DNA from: Pseudomonas poae
Lineage (GTDB): Bacteria > Pseudomonadota > Gammaproteobacteria > Pseudomonadales > Pseudomonadaceae
Length of the DNA: 64,000 bases
Reading direction: 5' to 3'
Assembly: GCF_001439785.1 (NCBI RefSeq)
Contig: NZ_JYLI01000005.1
Span: 186,001 to 250,000 of the forward strand
Shown here in pieces: positions 10,052 through 20,997 of the stretch (position 1 is its first letter; each line of letters opens with the position of its first letter). Position numbers and translations under genes: made by a program. The notes beneath the pieces were generated by a model that had not been told where the DNA came from, made no database searches, and saw nothing but the letters and a program-made list of their open reading frames with translations.

Positions 10052-11152
10052 CTACTCCTTGGCCGCCAGATTCACCACGCGATTGGCGCGATCCACCGGG
10101 CGCACCTGCTGGCCGTCGTGGAGCACATGCACGCCGGCGGCAATCACCCAATCCGTGGGGTCAAGGCCTTCCAGCACCGGCACGCTGTGCTCACCGAAGG
10201 CACCGATACGCACCGGGACACGTTCCAGGGTGCTGTCCGGTCGCACGCGCCACACGTAGGACGCGCCATTCTCCGCACTGAGGGCAGACAGCGGTACAGA
10301 CAGCGGAATCACCCCATCGGCCTGTATGAATACGCGTGCGCTCTGCCCCAGTACCGCAGGGACCTTGCCGCCCGTGAACGCAACGCGCGCGGCAAAGGTG
10401 CGTGATTTGGGATCGGCCGCCGGCGACAGCTCGCGAATATGCCCGGTAAAGCGCTGATCCGGCTGGTTCCACAGCTCCACCGACACCGGCTGACCGATTT
10501 TGAAACGGGCAAAGCCCTGCTCCGGCAGGCTGATCGCCACTTCCCGCTCGCCATCGGTGGCCAGGGTGAACACGGTCTGCCCGGCGGACACCACCTGGCC
10601 GACTTCCACCGCACGCCGGGCCACCACGCCGTCCTGCGGCGCGCGCAGCACGGCGTAGCCGGCCTGGTTGCCGGCCACGGTGAATTCCGCCTTGATCTGT
10701 CTGAGCCGTGCTTCACCCGCCCGGTAGAGGTTTTCGGCATTGTCGTACTGCGAGCGGCTGACCATCTGCCGGTCCATCAGCGTCTTGTAGCGATCCCGCT
10801 CGGCGCGCACCAGGTTCAGGTTGGCCTCGGCGGCGGCCACCTGGGCGCGCGAGGCGTCCAGCTGCAGGCGCACATCCTGCGGATCAAGCTCGGCCAGTGG
10901 CTGATTGGCCCGGACCCGCTCCCCCTCCTCCACCAGGCGCTTGCTGACTTTGCCGCCGATGCGAAAGGCCAGGTCCGGCTCGTAGCGGGCACGTACCTCA
11001 CCGGTGTAGCTGTCCGTCGCCTGCGCCGAAGGCTGCGGTTGCACCACCATGGCCGGGCGCACGCTGGTTTGGACCGCTTCTTCGTGGCCACAGGCGGCCA
11101 ACAGGAAGACCAGACTGACAGGCAACGCAAGGGGCAGGAAAGTGCTGCGCAT
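10052..11152 (-). CDS. mexJ: RND efflux membrane-fusion lipoprotein, MexJ type
   Basis: The periplasmic adaptor subunit has 366 residues. The N-terminus is a lipoprotein signal with lipobox LLAAC (Cys about residue 21). A split lipoyl domain (FRIGGKVSKRLVEEG...LAELDPQD) surrounds an alpha-hairpin rich in Ala, Arg and Gln (about residues 90-165). Beta-barrel and membrane-proximal domains follow. It is transcribed first, with its stop five bases from the permease ATG, so both subunits form one operon. In P. aeruginosa MexJK recruits OprM or OpmH, and the same may hold here. Confidence 0.9.
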   Translation of the reverse strand: MRSTFLPLALPVSLVFLLAACGHEEAVQTSVRPAMVVQPQPSAQATDSYTGEVRARYEPDLAFRIGGKVSKRLVEEGERVRANQPLAELDPQDVRLQLDASRAQVAAAEANLNLVRAERDRYKTLMDRQMVSRSQYDNAENLYRAGEARLRQIKAEFTVAGNQAGYAVLRAPQDGVVARRAVEVGQVVSAGQTVFTLATDGEREVAISLPEQGFARFKIGQPVSVELWNQPDQRFTGHIRELSPAADPKSRTFAARVAFTGGKVPAVLGQSARVFIQADGVIPLSVPLSALSAENGASYVWRVRPDSTLERVPVRIGAFGEHSVPVLEGLDPTDWVIAAGVHVLHDGQQVRPVDRANRVVNLAAKE

Positions 11153-11186
11153 GCTGAAGGACCTTTCGCAAATGGAGCTAGGAATA

Positions 11187-11215
11187 ATTATACTGGCCGG
11201 TATGTTATTAATACC
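11187..11215 (-). promoter_or_regulatory. mexJK promoter -10 with overlapping palindromic operator
   Basis: On the minus strand a perfect TATAAT (11192-11187) faces mexJ. Immediately upstream lies GGTAT-N7-ATACC (11199-11215), within the spacer between -10 and any -35. Wider arms TACTGG (11191) and CCAGTA (11228) are also inverted. A repressor bound here would block the promoter. The obvious candidate is the divergent TetR protein. Confidence 0.6.
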
Positions 11216-11244
11216 AAACTCACCAGTCCAGTATTAAAGGTAAA

Positions 11245-11901
11245 ATGTCCTACAATCGTGGAAACACCAGCAGCCCTGGGCGTCCCAAGGACATGGCAAA
11301 ACGCCAGGCAATCCTCGAAGCAGCGAAGGTGCTGTTTTTGAGTAATGGTTACGCCAGCACCAGCATGGATGCGGTGGCCCTTGAGGCCGGTGTGTCGAAA
11401 CTCACCGTGTACAGTCACTTCACCGACAAGGAGACCCTGTTCACTGCCGCTGTTGCCGCCACCTGCGAGGAACAGTTGCCGGTGATGTACTTCGAGCTGC
11501 CAACAGGCGTCCCCGTGGAAACAGTGCTGCTGAACATCGCGCGGCGCTTTCATCGGTTGATCAACAGTGAAGAGTCAGTGAACCTGCATCGCCTGATGAT
11601 GACCACGGGCAATCAGGACGTGAAACTCTCGCAAATCTTCTTCGAGGCGGGCCCCATGCGCATGCTGCAAGGCATGGAGCGCCTGCTGGGCAAGATCGAC
11701 CAGAGCGGCGCATTGAGCATCGACAAACCGTTTACGGCGGCCGAACACTTCTTCTGCCTGCTCAAGGGCACGGCGAACTTTCGCCTGCTGTATGGCTGCG
11801 GCGGGCAGTTGAGTGAGCAGGCCGCCGAGGCCCATGTGCAGGATGTGGTGGGGTTGTTTATGCGGGCCTATCGCACAGAGGTCCGTGCTCCTAAGGCTTG
11901 A
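11245..11901 (+). CDS. mexL: TetR-family repressor of the RND pump, MexL type
   Basis: The 218-residue protein has an N-terminal TetR helix-turn-helix (about residues 18-62; the [20 protein letters not shown] core) and a helical ligand domain. It is transcribed divergently from the mexJ-mexK operon across a 92-base intergenic region holding a palindrome. That is the arrangement of mexL in P. aeruginosa, where MexL represses mexJK and itself. The ribosome site is weak (AGGTAAA). The last 11 bases overlap the end of convergent rsmJ. Confidence 0.85.
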   Translation: MSYNRGNTSSPGRPKDMAKRQAILEAAKVLFLSNGYASTSMDAVALEAGVSKLTVYSHFTDKETLFTAAVAATCEEQLPVMYFELPTGVPVETVLLNIARRFHRLINSEESVNLHRLMMTTGNQDVKLSQIFFEAGPMRMLQGMERLLGKIDQSGALSIDKPFTAAEHFFCLLKGTANFRLLYGCGGQLSEQAAEAHVQDVVGLFMRAYRTEVRAPKA

Positions 11902-12673
11902 GCGCTTTTTTAGGATAAATGTCATACCGGCTGGACTTGCCATCCAGCGCATGGCTGGGCTTGGGCCCGTCAATGCAAGGTGCCTTGCGTGGGCGTTTGA
12001 CCACCACGCGGTGGCTGGCCAGTGCCAGGGCGGCCGCGAGCAGGGCGGGGGCGTCCGGGTCATCGCCCACCAGGGGCCGGAACAGGCGCATTTCTTTCTT
12101 CACCAGCGCTGTTTTCTCACGGTGCGGGAACATCGGGTCGAGGTAGATGACCTGGGGCGGCTCGCCTTGCCAGTTGAGCATCAGGTCGATGGCGTTGCCC
12201 TTGAGCAGGTGCATGCGCGCGACAATCGGCGCCACCTCAAAATCATCCGCCCCACGCGCAAGGCCGTCTTCGAGCAAGGCGCCGATCAGCGGCTGGCGCT
12301 CGATCAGGCGCATCTCGCAACCCAGGCTTGCCAGCACGAAAGCGTCCTTGCCCAGGCCTGCGGTGGCATCGAGTACCCGTGGCCGTACGCCTTGAGCAAC
12401 CCCCACTGCCTTGGCGATCATCTGCCCACTGCCGCCGCCGTATAGCCGTCGATGCGCGGCGCCGCCTTCAACAAAGTCAACGCGCACCGGCCCCGGCGCG
12501 TCAGGCCCAAGCTGTTGCAGTTGCAGGCCATGCTCGCCCACTTGCAGGGAAAAATCCGCCGCTTCGAGTTGCACCGGCAAGCCGAGCAGCGCCGCCCAAT
12601 GCTCGGCGCGATCCTTGAATCCGTCGGCCAAGGCTTCGACCCGAATGCGGCTGGCCGCTGGTTGTTCGCTCAT
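11891..12673 (-). CDS. rsmJ: 16S rRNA (guanine1516-N2)-methyltransferase RsmJ
   Basis: RsmJ is a SAM-dependent methyltransferase modifying G1516 in the decoding-region helix of 16S rRNA. The family motifs are visible: [22 protein letters not shown] (SAM motif I, about residues 100-111), the catalytic-type [11 protein letters not shown] and a late [12 protein letters not shown]. The first ATG ([10 protein letters not shown]) at 12673 is used; the frame is open slightly further only through a TTG. It is 260 residues long. It converges on mexL with an 11-base overlap of the stop regions. Confidence 0.95.
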   Translation of the reverse strand: MSEQPAASRIRVEALADGFKDRAEHWAALLGLPVQLEAADFSLQVGEHGLQLQQLGPDAPGPVRVDFVEGGAAHRRLYGGGSGQMIAKAVGVAQGVRPRVLDATAGLGKDAFVLASLGCEMRLIERQPLIGALLEDGLARGADDFEVAPIVARMHLLKGNAIDLMLNWQGEPPQVIYLDPMFPHREKTALVKKEMRLFRPLVGDDPDAPALLAAALALASHRVVVKRPRKAPCIDGPKPSHALDGKSSRYDIYPKKALKP

Positions 12674-12769
12674 CAATCGCTACGCTCAAAAATATTAAGG
12701 ATCGGCCAATAACGGCCGATAAAACCAACAGTCAGGTATTTTGCCAGAGCTGAGCGTCGACCGAGAAAA

Positions 12770-13390
12770 ATGTCAGACATTCTCCCCCTAACCATCGGTG
12801 TACTGCCGACCCATAACCACTACGGCCTGCGCAATACTCAAGCGCTGGCCGGGGTGAGTCATGTGTGGCAGGACTTCTTCGCCCGCGCGCTGGCCGAGCA
12901 GTTGGGCGAGACAGCGGATGCGCATGCGGCTCAGGCTCCAGCCGTGGCGGACCCGGCGATCGAGCCCAGCGCCGGCGCCGACCTGCTGTCGCAGATCCTC
13001 ACCCAGCGCGAATGCAACGTCACTGACACCCCGATCGCCCCGCCTGAACCCCTGTTCTTGCCGATTGCCGAATTCGAGACCGACCTGCTGCCACCGGCTG
13101 CGACGCCGTTCCCCGAGGAAGAACGGGTCGCTCAACAGCGCCAGCAGAACTTCGAAAGCGGCTGGGTGCGCCCTCTGGTGCTGACCGCCGGCCAGCAGCC
13201 GCCCGCGCCAGGCCCGGCGCCGCAACCACGCCCGCTGCACCTGCCGATTGCCGAGTTCGAACTGGACCTGCTGCCGGCGCCTGCCGAGCCGTATCCAAGC
13301 GAAGCGCTGGTGGCGCAGCAAAAGGCCCTGGACTTCGACGCTTACTGGGCGCGCCCGCTGGTGGCGCAAAACCTGCGCCTGGCTGCTTAA
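12770..13390 (+). CDS. Conserved hypothetical protein with two internal repeats
   Basis: This 206-residue soluble protein is rich in Pro and Ala. A segment of 41 residues occurs twice, at 98-138 and 159-199. Each copy starts PIAEFExDLLP and ends in RPLV, and 24 of 41 positions are identical. The N-terminal part (about 1-85) is different and begins MSDILPLTIGVLPTHNHYG. A Pro/Gln linker separates the copies. No signal peptide or membrane span is seen. An unknown gene occupies this place after rsmJ in other pseudomonads. The function is unknown, and repeats of this kind suggest a binding module. Confidence 0.78.
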   Translation: MSDILPLTIGVLPTHNHYGLRNTQALAGVSHVWQDFFARALAEQLGETADAHAAQAPAVADPAIEPSAGADLLSQILTQRECNVTDTPIAPPEPLFLPIAEFETDLLPPAATPFPEEERVAQQRQQNFESGWVRPLVLTAGQQPPAPGPAPQPRPLHLPIAEFELDLLPAPAEPYPSEALVAQQKALDFDAYWARPLVAQNLRLAA

Positions 13391-14085
13391 CGACACACCC
13401 ACCCACGCCCCATGTCCAGATGGAAATGATTGCGGTGCGCCGCGTTGTAGTCCGGGCTCAACACCACGTTGAAATCATCACAGGCGCTGTCGCGCACCTG
13501 GCGCAGAAATCGCGCACTGTCGCCCTCCCCCGGCCAATCCTTGAGCACACTGATGCGGCGCCCGTCCGCCAGGCGAAAGCCTGCGATATCCAATGCATTG
13601 GCCGACGCATGCTGGCTGAGCCGCCCGTCGGCGCGGTTATAGACATTGCGGCAGGCAAAGCTGCCCAGGTGATCGACACGCGCCACCGCCTGGCCAAACA
13701 CCGCCTGGGCCGCCGGTTGCAGGCTGTGGCGCTCGAACAGGGCAAACGCCACCGCCAGCGGGCAACTGGCGAGAAAGCTGCTGCTCAAGCTCACCTGCGC
13801 GCCTTGCACGCGCAGCACATCGCGCAACGGGCAAGCGGCATCGGCCGACGAATCGGCCTGATGGCTGACGCGCAAGCCCGACGTCTGCAGCACCTGGTCG
13901 CACAGGGCCGGGTCATCCTGTAAGCGTCCCAGTTTGAAACGCGTCAACAGGTTAGGCGTGGCACGCACCTCCAGCGGCGCCCAGGGGTTCCATTGATTCG
14001 GCACGAGCAGCCAGCCGCGCCAGACGCCCAGTGCGAGCGCGCCCGCGAGCAACAGCAGCGAGCCGGTGACGTTAAGGCCGCGCAC
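13387..14085 (-). CDS. Extensin-family (extensin-like C-terminal domain) protein
   Basis: The protein has 232 residues with one N-terminal membrane anchor (about residues 7-28). The periplasmic domain matches the extensin-like C-terminal family: conserved Cys residues, LSQHASANALDIAGF and the terminal metal-type motif AAHRNHFHLD, which resembles D,D-peptidase/Hedgehog-like folds. A peptidoglycan-related role is likely but inferred. The start is a GTG at 14085, three bases after the stop of the upstream gene, with AAGG ahead of it. Its 3' end overlaps the convergent repeat protein by four bases. Confidence 0.85.
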   Translation of the reverse strand: MRGLNVTGSLLLLAGALALGVWRGWLLVPNQWNPWAPLEVRATPNLLTRFKLGRLQDDPALCDQVLQTSGLRVSHQADSSADAACPLRDVLRVQGAQVSLSSSFLASCPLAVAFALFERHSLQPAAQAVFGQAVARVDHLGSFACRNVYNRADGRLSQHASANALDIAGFRLADGRRISVLKDWPGEGDSARFLRQVRDSACDDFNVVLSPDYNAAHRNHFHLDMGRGWVCR

Positions 14086-14088
14086 CGC

Positions 14089-14916
14089 TTATGCCTTGAA
14101 GAATTGGCTGGCCTGGCTGTAGGGCATCGAACGTTCGGTAAAGGTAAAAGTACCCAACCCGTACACCTCCTGCGCCGCCCGATAAAACTCGCCATACGCC
14201 GCCAGCGCCATGGCCGAGCCCACGCTGATGCGCTTGACGCCCATGTCGCTCAACTGCGCCACACTGAGTTTGAGGGCACCGGACATCAACACGTTCACAG
14301 GTTTGGGTGCGACGGCCTTGACCACCGCCATGACCTCTTCGGCATTGCGCAGGCCCGGCGCGTAGAGCACGTCGGCACCGACCTCGGCGTAGGCCTGCAA
14401 CCGCCGCAGGGTGTCAGGCAAATCCAGGCGACCGTGCAGGAGATTTTCCGCGCGAGCCGTCAGCATGAACGGGAACGGCAGGCTGCGCGCTGCAGCCACG
14501 GCGGCTTCCACACGCTCGACCGACAGGTCGAAGGCGTAGATCGGGTCAGCAGCAATCCCCGTGGCATCTTCGATGGAGCCCCCGACCATGCCCACTGCGG
14601 CGGCACGCAGAATGGTCCGGGCGCAGCCTTCAGGGGTGTCGCTGAAGCCGTTTTCCAGGTCGGCCGCCACTGGCAAGGCCGTGGCCTTTGCAATCATGCC
14701 GGCGTTGACCAGAGTGTCCTCCAGGGACAACGCCCCTTCGGCATCCGGACGCCCCAGGCTGAAGGCATAACCGGCGCTGGTGGTGGCCAGTGCTTCAAAG
14801 CCCAGATGGGCAAGCATGATGGCGGAACCCGCGTCCCACGGATTGGGCATCACGAATGCGCGATCACGGGTGTGCAGGGCCTGGAAGGTTTCGGCGCGAA
14901 GGGTTTGGGCATCCAT
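14089..14916 (-). CDS. Isocitrate lyase/PEP mutase superfamily protein
   Basis: This is a 275-residue TIM-barrel protein of the PEP mutase/isocitrate lyase superfamily. Recognisable elements are the FVMPNPWDAGSA N-terminus, TTSAGYAFSLG, the metal-binding region DLENGFSDTPE and VGGSIEDATG. The superfamily cleaves or forms C-C or P-C bonds on oxaloacetate-like substrates, but the substrate of this subgroup is not known to me. It shares an operon with the extensin-like gene (three-base gap). Confidence 0.85.
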   Translation of the reverse strand: MDAQTLRAETFQALHTRDRAFVMPNPWDAGSAIMLAHLGFEALATTSAGYAFSLGRPDAEGALSLEDTLVNAGMIAKATALPVAADLENGFSDTPEGCARTILRAAAVGMVGGSIEDATGIAADPIYAFDLSVERVEAAVAAARSLPFPFMLTARAENLLHGRLDLPDTLRRLQAYAEVGADVLYAPGLRNAEEVMAVVKAVAPKPVNVLMSGALKLSVAQLSDMGVKRISVGSAMALAAYGEFYRAAQEVYGLGTFTFTERSMPYSQASQFFKA

Positions 14917-14943
14917 GACTGACTCCTGGCGGGAAAGGGAGCC

Positions 14944-15804
14944 CTAGAGTAACCCCAGTTGCTCCGCGGCGGGCTCGCGGTGCAAGGTCGGTAGCGCCAG
15001 CAGGCCGGGCAGACGCGCCATCAGTTTGGCGTGAAACCGCAAAGCCAGTTGCGCCGCGAGACGGTTGTCGGAGGTGTGCAGGAATACGTAAGGGGTGCGG
15101 CCCTCTTCAATCCAGCCGGCGACTTTTTCCACCCAGGGTGTCAGGAAAGGATCGTTGGCCTCCAGCTCCGGATGGCCAATAAAACGCACCTGGGGCCATT
15201 GCGTCAGCGCTGCCGGGCGCGGCGGCACCTTGGGCTTTTTCGATTGGGCGTGCAGCACCGCAGGCGTTGTTGAGGTGCAACTGAACAGCGCGCGCGGATC
15301 GAGGCAGATGCGCTCCACGCCACGGTCGCGCAACAGGCGGTTGAGACTGCGCTCGGCCTCGCCCTTGGCGAAAAACGCCTGATGACGCACCTCAACCGCC
15401 AACGGGCGTTCCAATCCATCGATAAACCCGGCCAGCTCGCCCAGGCGTTGCGGCGAAAAGGCTGCGGGCAATTGCAGCCACAGCGGCGACACACGTTCGC
15501 CCAGCGGGCTCATCAAACCGACAAAACTTTGCGCCGCAGGCAATTGTTCGCGCAGGTCGCCGCCGTGGCTGATGTCACCGGGAAACTTGGCGGTGAAGCG
15601 AAAATCATCAGGCATGATCTCGGCCCAGCGCTGCACCGTGGCGGCCGAGGGTCGAGCATAAAAGGTAGTGTTGCCTTCAACAGCATTGAAGACCTGTGAA
15701 TACAGCGCCAGGTAATCGCTGGAACGCGCATCCACCGGATACAGGTACTCGCGCCAGGCGTTTTCACTCCAGGACGGACAACCGATGTAGTAAGGCAGCC
15801 GCAT
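14944..15804 (-). CDS. DUF72 family protein (YecE-like)
   Basis: The 286-residue protein is of the DUF72 TIM-barrel-like family, with YIGCPSWSENAWREYLYP at the start, the EGNTTFYARPS motif and a late PYVFLHTSDNRLAAQ. The biochemical role of the family is unsettled. The start at 15804 is chosen because its ATG overlaps the TGA of the upstream gene (TGATG), implying coupled translation. The open frame upstream of it lacks a ribosome site. Confidence 0.88.
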   Translation of the reverse strand: MRLPYYIGCPSWSENAWREYLYPVDARSSDYLALYSQVFNAVEGNTTFYARPSAATVQRWAEIMPDDFRFTAKFPGDISHGGDLREQLPAAQSFVGLMSPLGERVSPLWLQLPAAFSPQRLGELAGFIDGLERPLAVEVRHQAFFAKGEAERSLNRLLRDRGVERICLDPRALFSCTSTTPAVLHAQSKKPKVPPRPAALTQWPQVRFIGHPELEANDPFLTPWVEKVAGWIEEGRTPYVFLHTSDNRLAAQLALRFHAKLMARLPGLLALPTLHREPAAEQLGLL

Positions 15805-16106
15805 CAAATGTGAACGTCGAGGCCCAGCACTTCCATGTCCCATTCGACAAAACCGGCGGTGGTCAGGTAACTGGCCAGGGCGGTGGCGACGCTTTTGCTC
15901 ATGGAGCGAGGGAAGACCATGTCTTGCTGACGGGCCGGCAGGCCGCTGATGCGCGCACCTGCGCCGCTTTGCGCATTGGCGTGGGATTCGGCGTGGACTT
16001 CAATGAAGTCGGGCGAATCCTCGACGGCATCGTCCACCCGAACGTTCGCCTTACGCGGCTTGCGCTTGATGGGGTAGGACTGTGAGGAAAAGCCGTCTAT
16101 ACGCAT
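15804..16106 (-). CDS. Small conserved hypothetical protein
   Basis: This is a 100-residue protein, MRIDGFSSQSYPIKRKPRK at the N-terminus, then an acidic segment and a C-terminal helix. There is no signal peptide or membrane span. It is translationally coupled to the DUF72 gene by a one-base stop/start overlap. A gene of this size lies between the DUF72 gene and tsaB in other Pseudomonas genomes. No function is known. Confidence 0.8.
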   Translation of the reverse strand: MRIDGFSSQSYPIKRKPRKANVRVDDAVEDSPDFIEVHAESHANAQSGAGARISGLPARQQDMVFPRSMSKSVATALASYLTTAGFVEWDMEVLGLDVHI

Positions 16107-16482
16107 GGATGCGAGCTCGCTATCAATGATGGCACTTTACTGGCGCTTTCCGTGGCGCGCAAATGCTCTGGTGATAACTAGAACACATATTTTGAAAAAT
16201 GTTTCAAAGCAGGGTCAGATTCTGACGATTGGCGCAGAATTTAGAGTCCAGGCCATCTTCAACTGAGTCCTGTGGCGAGCGGGCTTGCCCCGCGTTGGGG
16301 TGCGAAGCGCCCCCAATCCAGCAACACGCGGTGTACCTGATACGGCTCAGCGCCTGGTTGTGGGGCTGCTGCGCAGCCCAACGCAGGACAAGCCTGCTCG
16401 CCACAGGGAATCTGCGCTTAACTGAACGGCATTAGGGCAAGCGCGGTTGCCACAGGAGCCTGATCGTTTGCGTTTGAATGAA
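16107..16482. other. Intergenic region holding a composite REP element
   Basis: This 376-base gap lies between the small hypothetical gene and the tsaB stop. About half is a composite REP element, listed separately. The left 160 bases hold an AT-rich run around 16170-16205 that is probably the promoter area of the DUF72 operon. No reading frame with a ribosome site was found. Confidence 0.6.
16272..16453 (+). repeat. Composite three-arm REP element, copy 1
   Basis: It starts with gtggcgagcgggcttgcccc and has a mirrored arm ending gcctgctcgccac at 16404. A conserved tail (tctgcgcttaactgaacggc) then leads to a third REP-like end at 16453. It is 182 bases long. The same element in inverted orientation occupies 38986-39167, also 182 bases. 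Confidence 0.85.
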
Positions 16483-17166
16483 TCAGAGGCCGCGCTCGGC
16501 CTTGGTCTGAGCGACCTTATCGCGCAGGTAAACCGGGGCGGCCTGATCGGCAGGGATCGCCTCGCCACGCTCGAACGCGAAGCGCGCCAGGGTCAGCAGG
16601 TCTTCGGCATGGGGCAACATCGTGGCGTCCTGGCCAGCAAGCGGCACATCGATGCGCTCGCCATATCCCCAACCGGTGCCAGCGCCGAACCAGTCACCGC
16701 TGGCATCATCAGGCAACCCCGAAGACTCGGGCGGCTGTACGGCTTCCACACCCACCAGGCGCATTTCACCCGCTGCCTCGCGGTAGCAGCCCCAATACAC
16801 TTCGTCCATGCGCGCATCAATCGCTGCCGCTACCTGCGTTGCACCGTGCTCTCGCAGCGCCCGCTGGGCCAGCACGGCGAGGTTGGACACCGGCAACACC
16901 GGGCGCTCCAGCGCAAACGCCAGGCCCTGCACCACACCGATGGCGATACGCACGCCGGTAAAGGCGCCGGGGCCGCGACCGAAGGCGATGGCATCGACGA
17001 CAGACAAGGCGATGCCGGCGTCTTCAAGCAGTTGCTTGATCATCGGCAGCAGCTTTTGCGCATGCAGGCGCGGGATCACCTCGTAGTGGCTGGTTACCTT
17101 GCCATCGTGCAGCAAGGCAACGGAGCAAGCTTCGGTCGCGGTGTCCAGGGCCAGCAGGGTGCTCAT
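16483..17166 (-). CDS. tsaB: tRNA threonylcarbamoyladenosine biosynthesis protein TsaB
   Basis: TsaB is the ASKHA-fold partner of TsaD in t6A37 modification of ANN-decoding tRNAs. The 227-residue protein starts MSTLLALDTATEACSVALL, the typical beta-strand and phosphate-loop opening. It continues with AFGRGPGAFTGVRIAIGVVQGLA, a hallmark of the family. The start is at 17166; the longer open frame upstream overlaps the adk terminator. It lies downstream of adk as in P. aeruginosa. Confidence 0.94.
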   Translation of the reverse strand: MSTLLALDTATEACSVALLHDGKVTSHYEVIPRLHAQKLLPMIKQLLEDAGIALSVVDAIAFGRGPGAFTGVRIAIGVVQGLAFALERPVLPVSNLAVLAQRALREHGATQVAAAIDARMDEVYWGCYREAAGEMRLVGVEAVQPPESSGLPDDASGDWFGAGTGWGYGERIDVPLAGQDATMLPHAEDLLTLARFAFERGEAIPADQAAPVYLRDKVAQTKAERGL

Positions 17167-17210
17167 CGGTGTGGGTGTCCAGGTCGGAAAAAAGTGCGCC
17201 AGTATAAACA

Positions 17211-17236
17211 ACAACGGCCCGCAAGCGGGCCGTTGT
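17211..17236 (-). terminator. Terminator downstream of adk
   Basis: A perfect 12-base stem, ACAACGGCCCGC/GCGGGCCGTTGT, with a two-base loop. In the minus direction it is followed by TGTTTAT. It lies between the adk stop and the tsaB start, so tsaB probably has partly separate expression. Confidence 0.8.
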
Positions 17237-17253
17237 AAACAATCGAGGCGCAA

Positions 17254-18147
<894 letters not shown>

Positions 18148-18181
18148 TTAACTGCAAGCCTTTGAGAACACGCAAAAAACC

Positions 18182-20809
18182 CTAGCCGGTGTTGCGCAAA
18201 CCGGCGGCAATACCGGCCACTGACACCAGCAGCGCCTGTTCCAGAGGGCTGTCCTGGGCCGCTTCCTGCGCCCGCGAACGAGCGAGCAGTTCGGCCTGCA
18301 ACAGATGCAAGGGGTCCAGGTAGGTATTGCGCAGGCGAATGAACTCCAGGGTGTCCGGGCTATGGGCCAGCAGTTGCGACTGCCCTGTCAGGCCCAGCAC
18401 CACCGCGCAGGCCTGCGACAATAGGTCGCGCAAATGCTCGCCCAGGGGCAACAGGTCCGGCTGCACCAGGCGCTCGTCGTACAAGCGGGCGATATCGGCA
18501 TCGGCCTTGGCCAGCACCATCTCCAGCATATCGATGCGGGTGCGGAAGAACGGCCACTGCTCGCGCATCTGCCCCAGCAGATCACCTTCACCACGCGCCA
18601 ACGCCTTGCTCAACGCGTCTTCCCAGCCCAGCCAGGCAGGCAGCATCAGGCGCGTCTGGGTCCAGCCGAAAATCCACGGAATCGCGCGCAGACTCTCGAT
18701 GCCGCCGGCACGGCGCTTGGCCGGGCGGCTGCCCAGGGGCAAGCGACCGAGTTCCTGCTCCGGGGTGGACTGGCGGAAGTACTCGACGAACTGCGGATTT
18801 TCCCGCACCACCGCGCGGTAGGCGCTGACGCCGTCGGCCGCCAATTCATCCATCAAATGGCGCCAGGCCGGTTCGGGCGGCGGCGGCGGCAACAGCGTCG
18901 CTTCCAGCACGGCGGCCAGATACAGGTTGAGGTTCTGCTCGGCGATATCCGGCAGGCCGAACTTGAAGCGGATCATCTCGCCCTGCTCGGTGGTGCGGAA
19001 ACGCCCCGCCACCGAACCGGGTGGCTGCGACAGGATCGCCGCGTGAGCGGGGCCGCCGCCACGCCCCACGGTGCCACCGCGACCGTGGAACAACAGCAGT
19101 TCCACCTGTTGCTCGCGGCAGATATCCACCAGACGTTCTTGCGCCCGGTATTGCGCCCAGGCGGCGGCGGTGGTGCCGGCGTCCTTGGCCGAATCCGAAT
19201 AGCCGATCATCACTTCCTGCGGGCCGTGCAGACGCGCGCGATAGCCCGGCAAGAGCAACAGTTGCTCGATCACAGGACCTGCGTTATCCAGGTCGGCCAG
19301 GGTTTCGAACAGCGGCACCACGCGCATCGGCCGCTGCACGCCCGACTCTTTAAGCAGCAATTGCACCGCCAGCACATCCGACGCCGCGCCGGCCATGGAG
19401 ATGACATACGAGCCGAGCGAAGCCTCAGGCGCGGCGGCAATTTCCTTACAGGTATTGAGCACTTCGGCGGTATCGGCCGAGGGTTTGAAATAGGCCGGCA
19501 GCAGCGGTCGACGATTGACCAGTTCCTGCATCAGAAAACGGATGCGCGCGTCTTCGTCCCATTCTTCATAGCGACCCAGGCCGAGGTAATCGGTGATCTC
19601 GCTCATGGCCGCGCAGTGACGGGTGGAGTCCTGGCGCACATCCAGCCGCACCAGGAAGAGGCCGAAGGTCACCGCGCGGCGCAGGCAGTCGAGCAGCGGA
19701 CCGTCAGCGATCACTCCCATGCCGCACTCATGCAGCGACTGGTAGCACAGCTGCAGCGGCTCCAGCAGATCACGGTTGTCCTGTAACACTTCAGCAGACG
19801 CCGGGGTGCTGCTGCTGAGCGCGGAATGCGCCCACTGGCGTGTGGCGCGCAGGCGCTCACGCAACTGCTTGAGCACGGCACGATAAGGCTCAACGCTGTC
19901 GCCGACCCTGGCCTGCAATGCGGCGCTGGCCTTTTGCATTGACAGCTCGGCCGCCAGTTGATCGACATCACGCAGGTACAGATCGGCAGCCATCCAGCGC
20001 GCCAGCAACAGGACTTCGCGGGTGACCGGTGCCGTTACGTTCGGGTTGCCATCGCGGTCACCGCCCATCCACGAGGCGAAACGAATCGGCGCCGCCTCCA
20101 GGGGCAGGCGTAAACCGGTGGCGGCATGCAGGGCCTGGTCGGCCTTGCGCAGGTAATTGGGAATGGCGTGCCACAGCGAATGCTCAATCACCGCAAAGCC
20201 CCATTTGGCTTCGTCCACCGGCGTGGGCCGGGTGCGGCGGATTTCTTCGGTGTGCCAGGCCTCGGCAATCAGGCGTTGCAGGCGCTCGCGGATCTGCTCG
20301 CGCTCGGCAGTGGTGAGGTCGCGGTGATCCTGCAGCGCCAGTTGCGCGGCAATCGCATCGTATTTCTGGATCAGGGTACGCCGGGCCACTTCGGTGGGGT
20401 GAGCGGTGAGGACCAGCTCAATCTCCAGGCGCCCGAGTTGGCGGGCCAGGGATTCATCGCTATGGCCTTCGGCCTGCAGACGCGCCAGCAGCTCAGGCAA
20501 CACGCGAGACTCGAACGGCGCGGGTTGCGACTCGTCGCGCCGGTGAATCAGCTGGTACTGCTCGGCGATATTGGCCAGGTTGAGGAACTGGTTGAAGGCC
20601 CGTGCCACGGGTAGCAGCTCGTCTTCCTGCAACTGATTCAGCCGGCTACTCAGCTCATCGCCGGCGCCACGCCGGTCAGCCTTGGCGCCTTTGCGGATCT
20701 GCTCGATCTTGTCGAGAAAGGCATCGCCGTACTGCTCTCGAATGGTATTACCCAACAATTCACCCAGCAGGTGAACATCCTCACGCAAGCGTGCATCGAT
20801 ATCACTCAT
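18182..20809 (-). CDS. ppc: Phosphoenolpyruvate carboxylase
   Basis: Ppc carboxylates phosphoenolpyruvate to oxaloacetate, the main anaplerotic reaction. The protein has 875 residues, the family's usual size. The catalytic-histidine motif [13 protein letters not shown] and the glycine-rich loop [18 protein letters not shown] are intact, and the C-terminus is RNTG as usual for the family. The start [19 protein letters not shown] at 20809 has GGAG eight bases upstream. The frame is open for 24 more codons without a better site. Confidence 0.97.
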   Translation of the reverse strand: MSDIDARLREDVHLLGELLGNTIREQYGDAFLDKIEQIRKGAKADRRGAGDELSSRLNQLQEDELLPVARAFNQFLNLANIAEQYQLIHRRDESQPAPFESRVLPELLARLQAEGHSDESLARQLGRLEIELVLTAHPTEVARRTLIQKYDAIAAQLALQDHRDLTTAEREQIRERLQRLIAEAWHTEEIRRTRPTPVDEAKWGFAVIEHSLWHAIPNYLRKADQALHAATGLRLPLEAAPIRFASWMGGDRDGNPNVTAPVTREVLLLARWMAADLYLRDVDQLAAELSMQKASAALQARVGDSVEPYRAVLKQLRERLRATRQWAHSALSSSTPASAEVLQDNRDLLEPLQLCYQSLHECGMGVIADGPLLDCLRRAVTFGLFLVRLDVRQDSTRHCAAMSEITDYLGLGRYEEWDEDARIRFLMQELVNRRPLLPAYFKPSADTAEVLNTCKEIAAAPEASLGSYVISMAGAASDVLAVQLLLKESGVQRPMRVVPLFETLADLDNAGPVIEQLLLLPGYRARLHGPQEVMIGYSDSAKDAGTTAAAWAQYRAQERLVDICREQQVELLLFHGRGGTVGRGGGPAHAAILSQPPGSVAGRFRTTEQGEMIRFKFGLPDIAEQNLNLYLAAVLEATLLPPPPPEPAWRHLMDELAADGVSAYRAVVRENPQFVEYFRQSTPEQELGRLPLGSRPAKRRAGGIESLRAIPWIFGWTQTRLMLPAWLGWEDALSKALARGEGDLLGQMREQWPFFRTRIDMLEMVLAKADADIARLYDERLVQPDLLPLGEHLRDLLSQACAVVLGLTGQSQLLAHSPDTLEFIRLRNTYLDPLHLLQAELLARSRAQEAAQDSPLEQALLVSVAGIAAGLRNTG

Positions 20810-20997
20810 CAGCCACTCTCCAGCCAGAATTTGCGGGACGCGCAGGTTTTGCAGAGTGCCGCTCGCGCCGGTTTCTGACAAGACACTTTAAACCTTGGCG
20901 CTCGCCGCGAGTCTCAAGCCATGAGTCGCCGGGTTTACTCACGCCGTCGGCTGGACGCCCATCACCGCCTGCAAACACAGGCTTTATTGAGGTAGCC

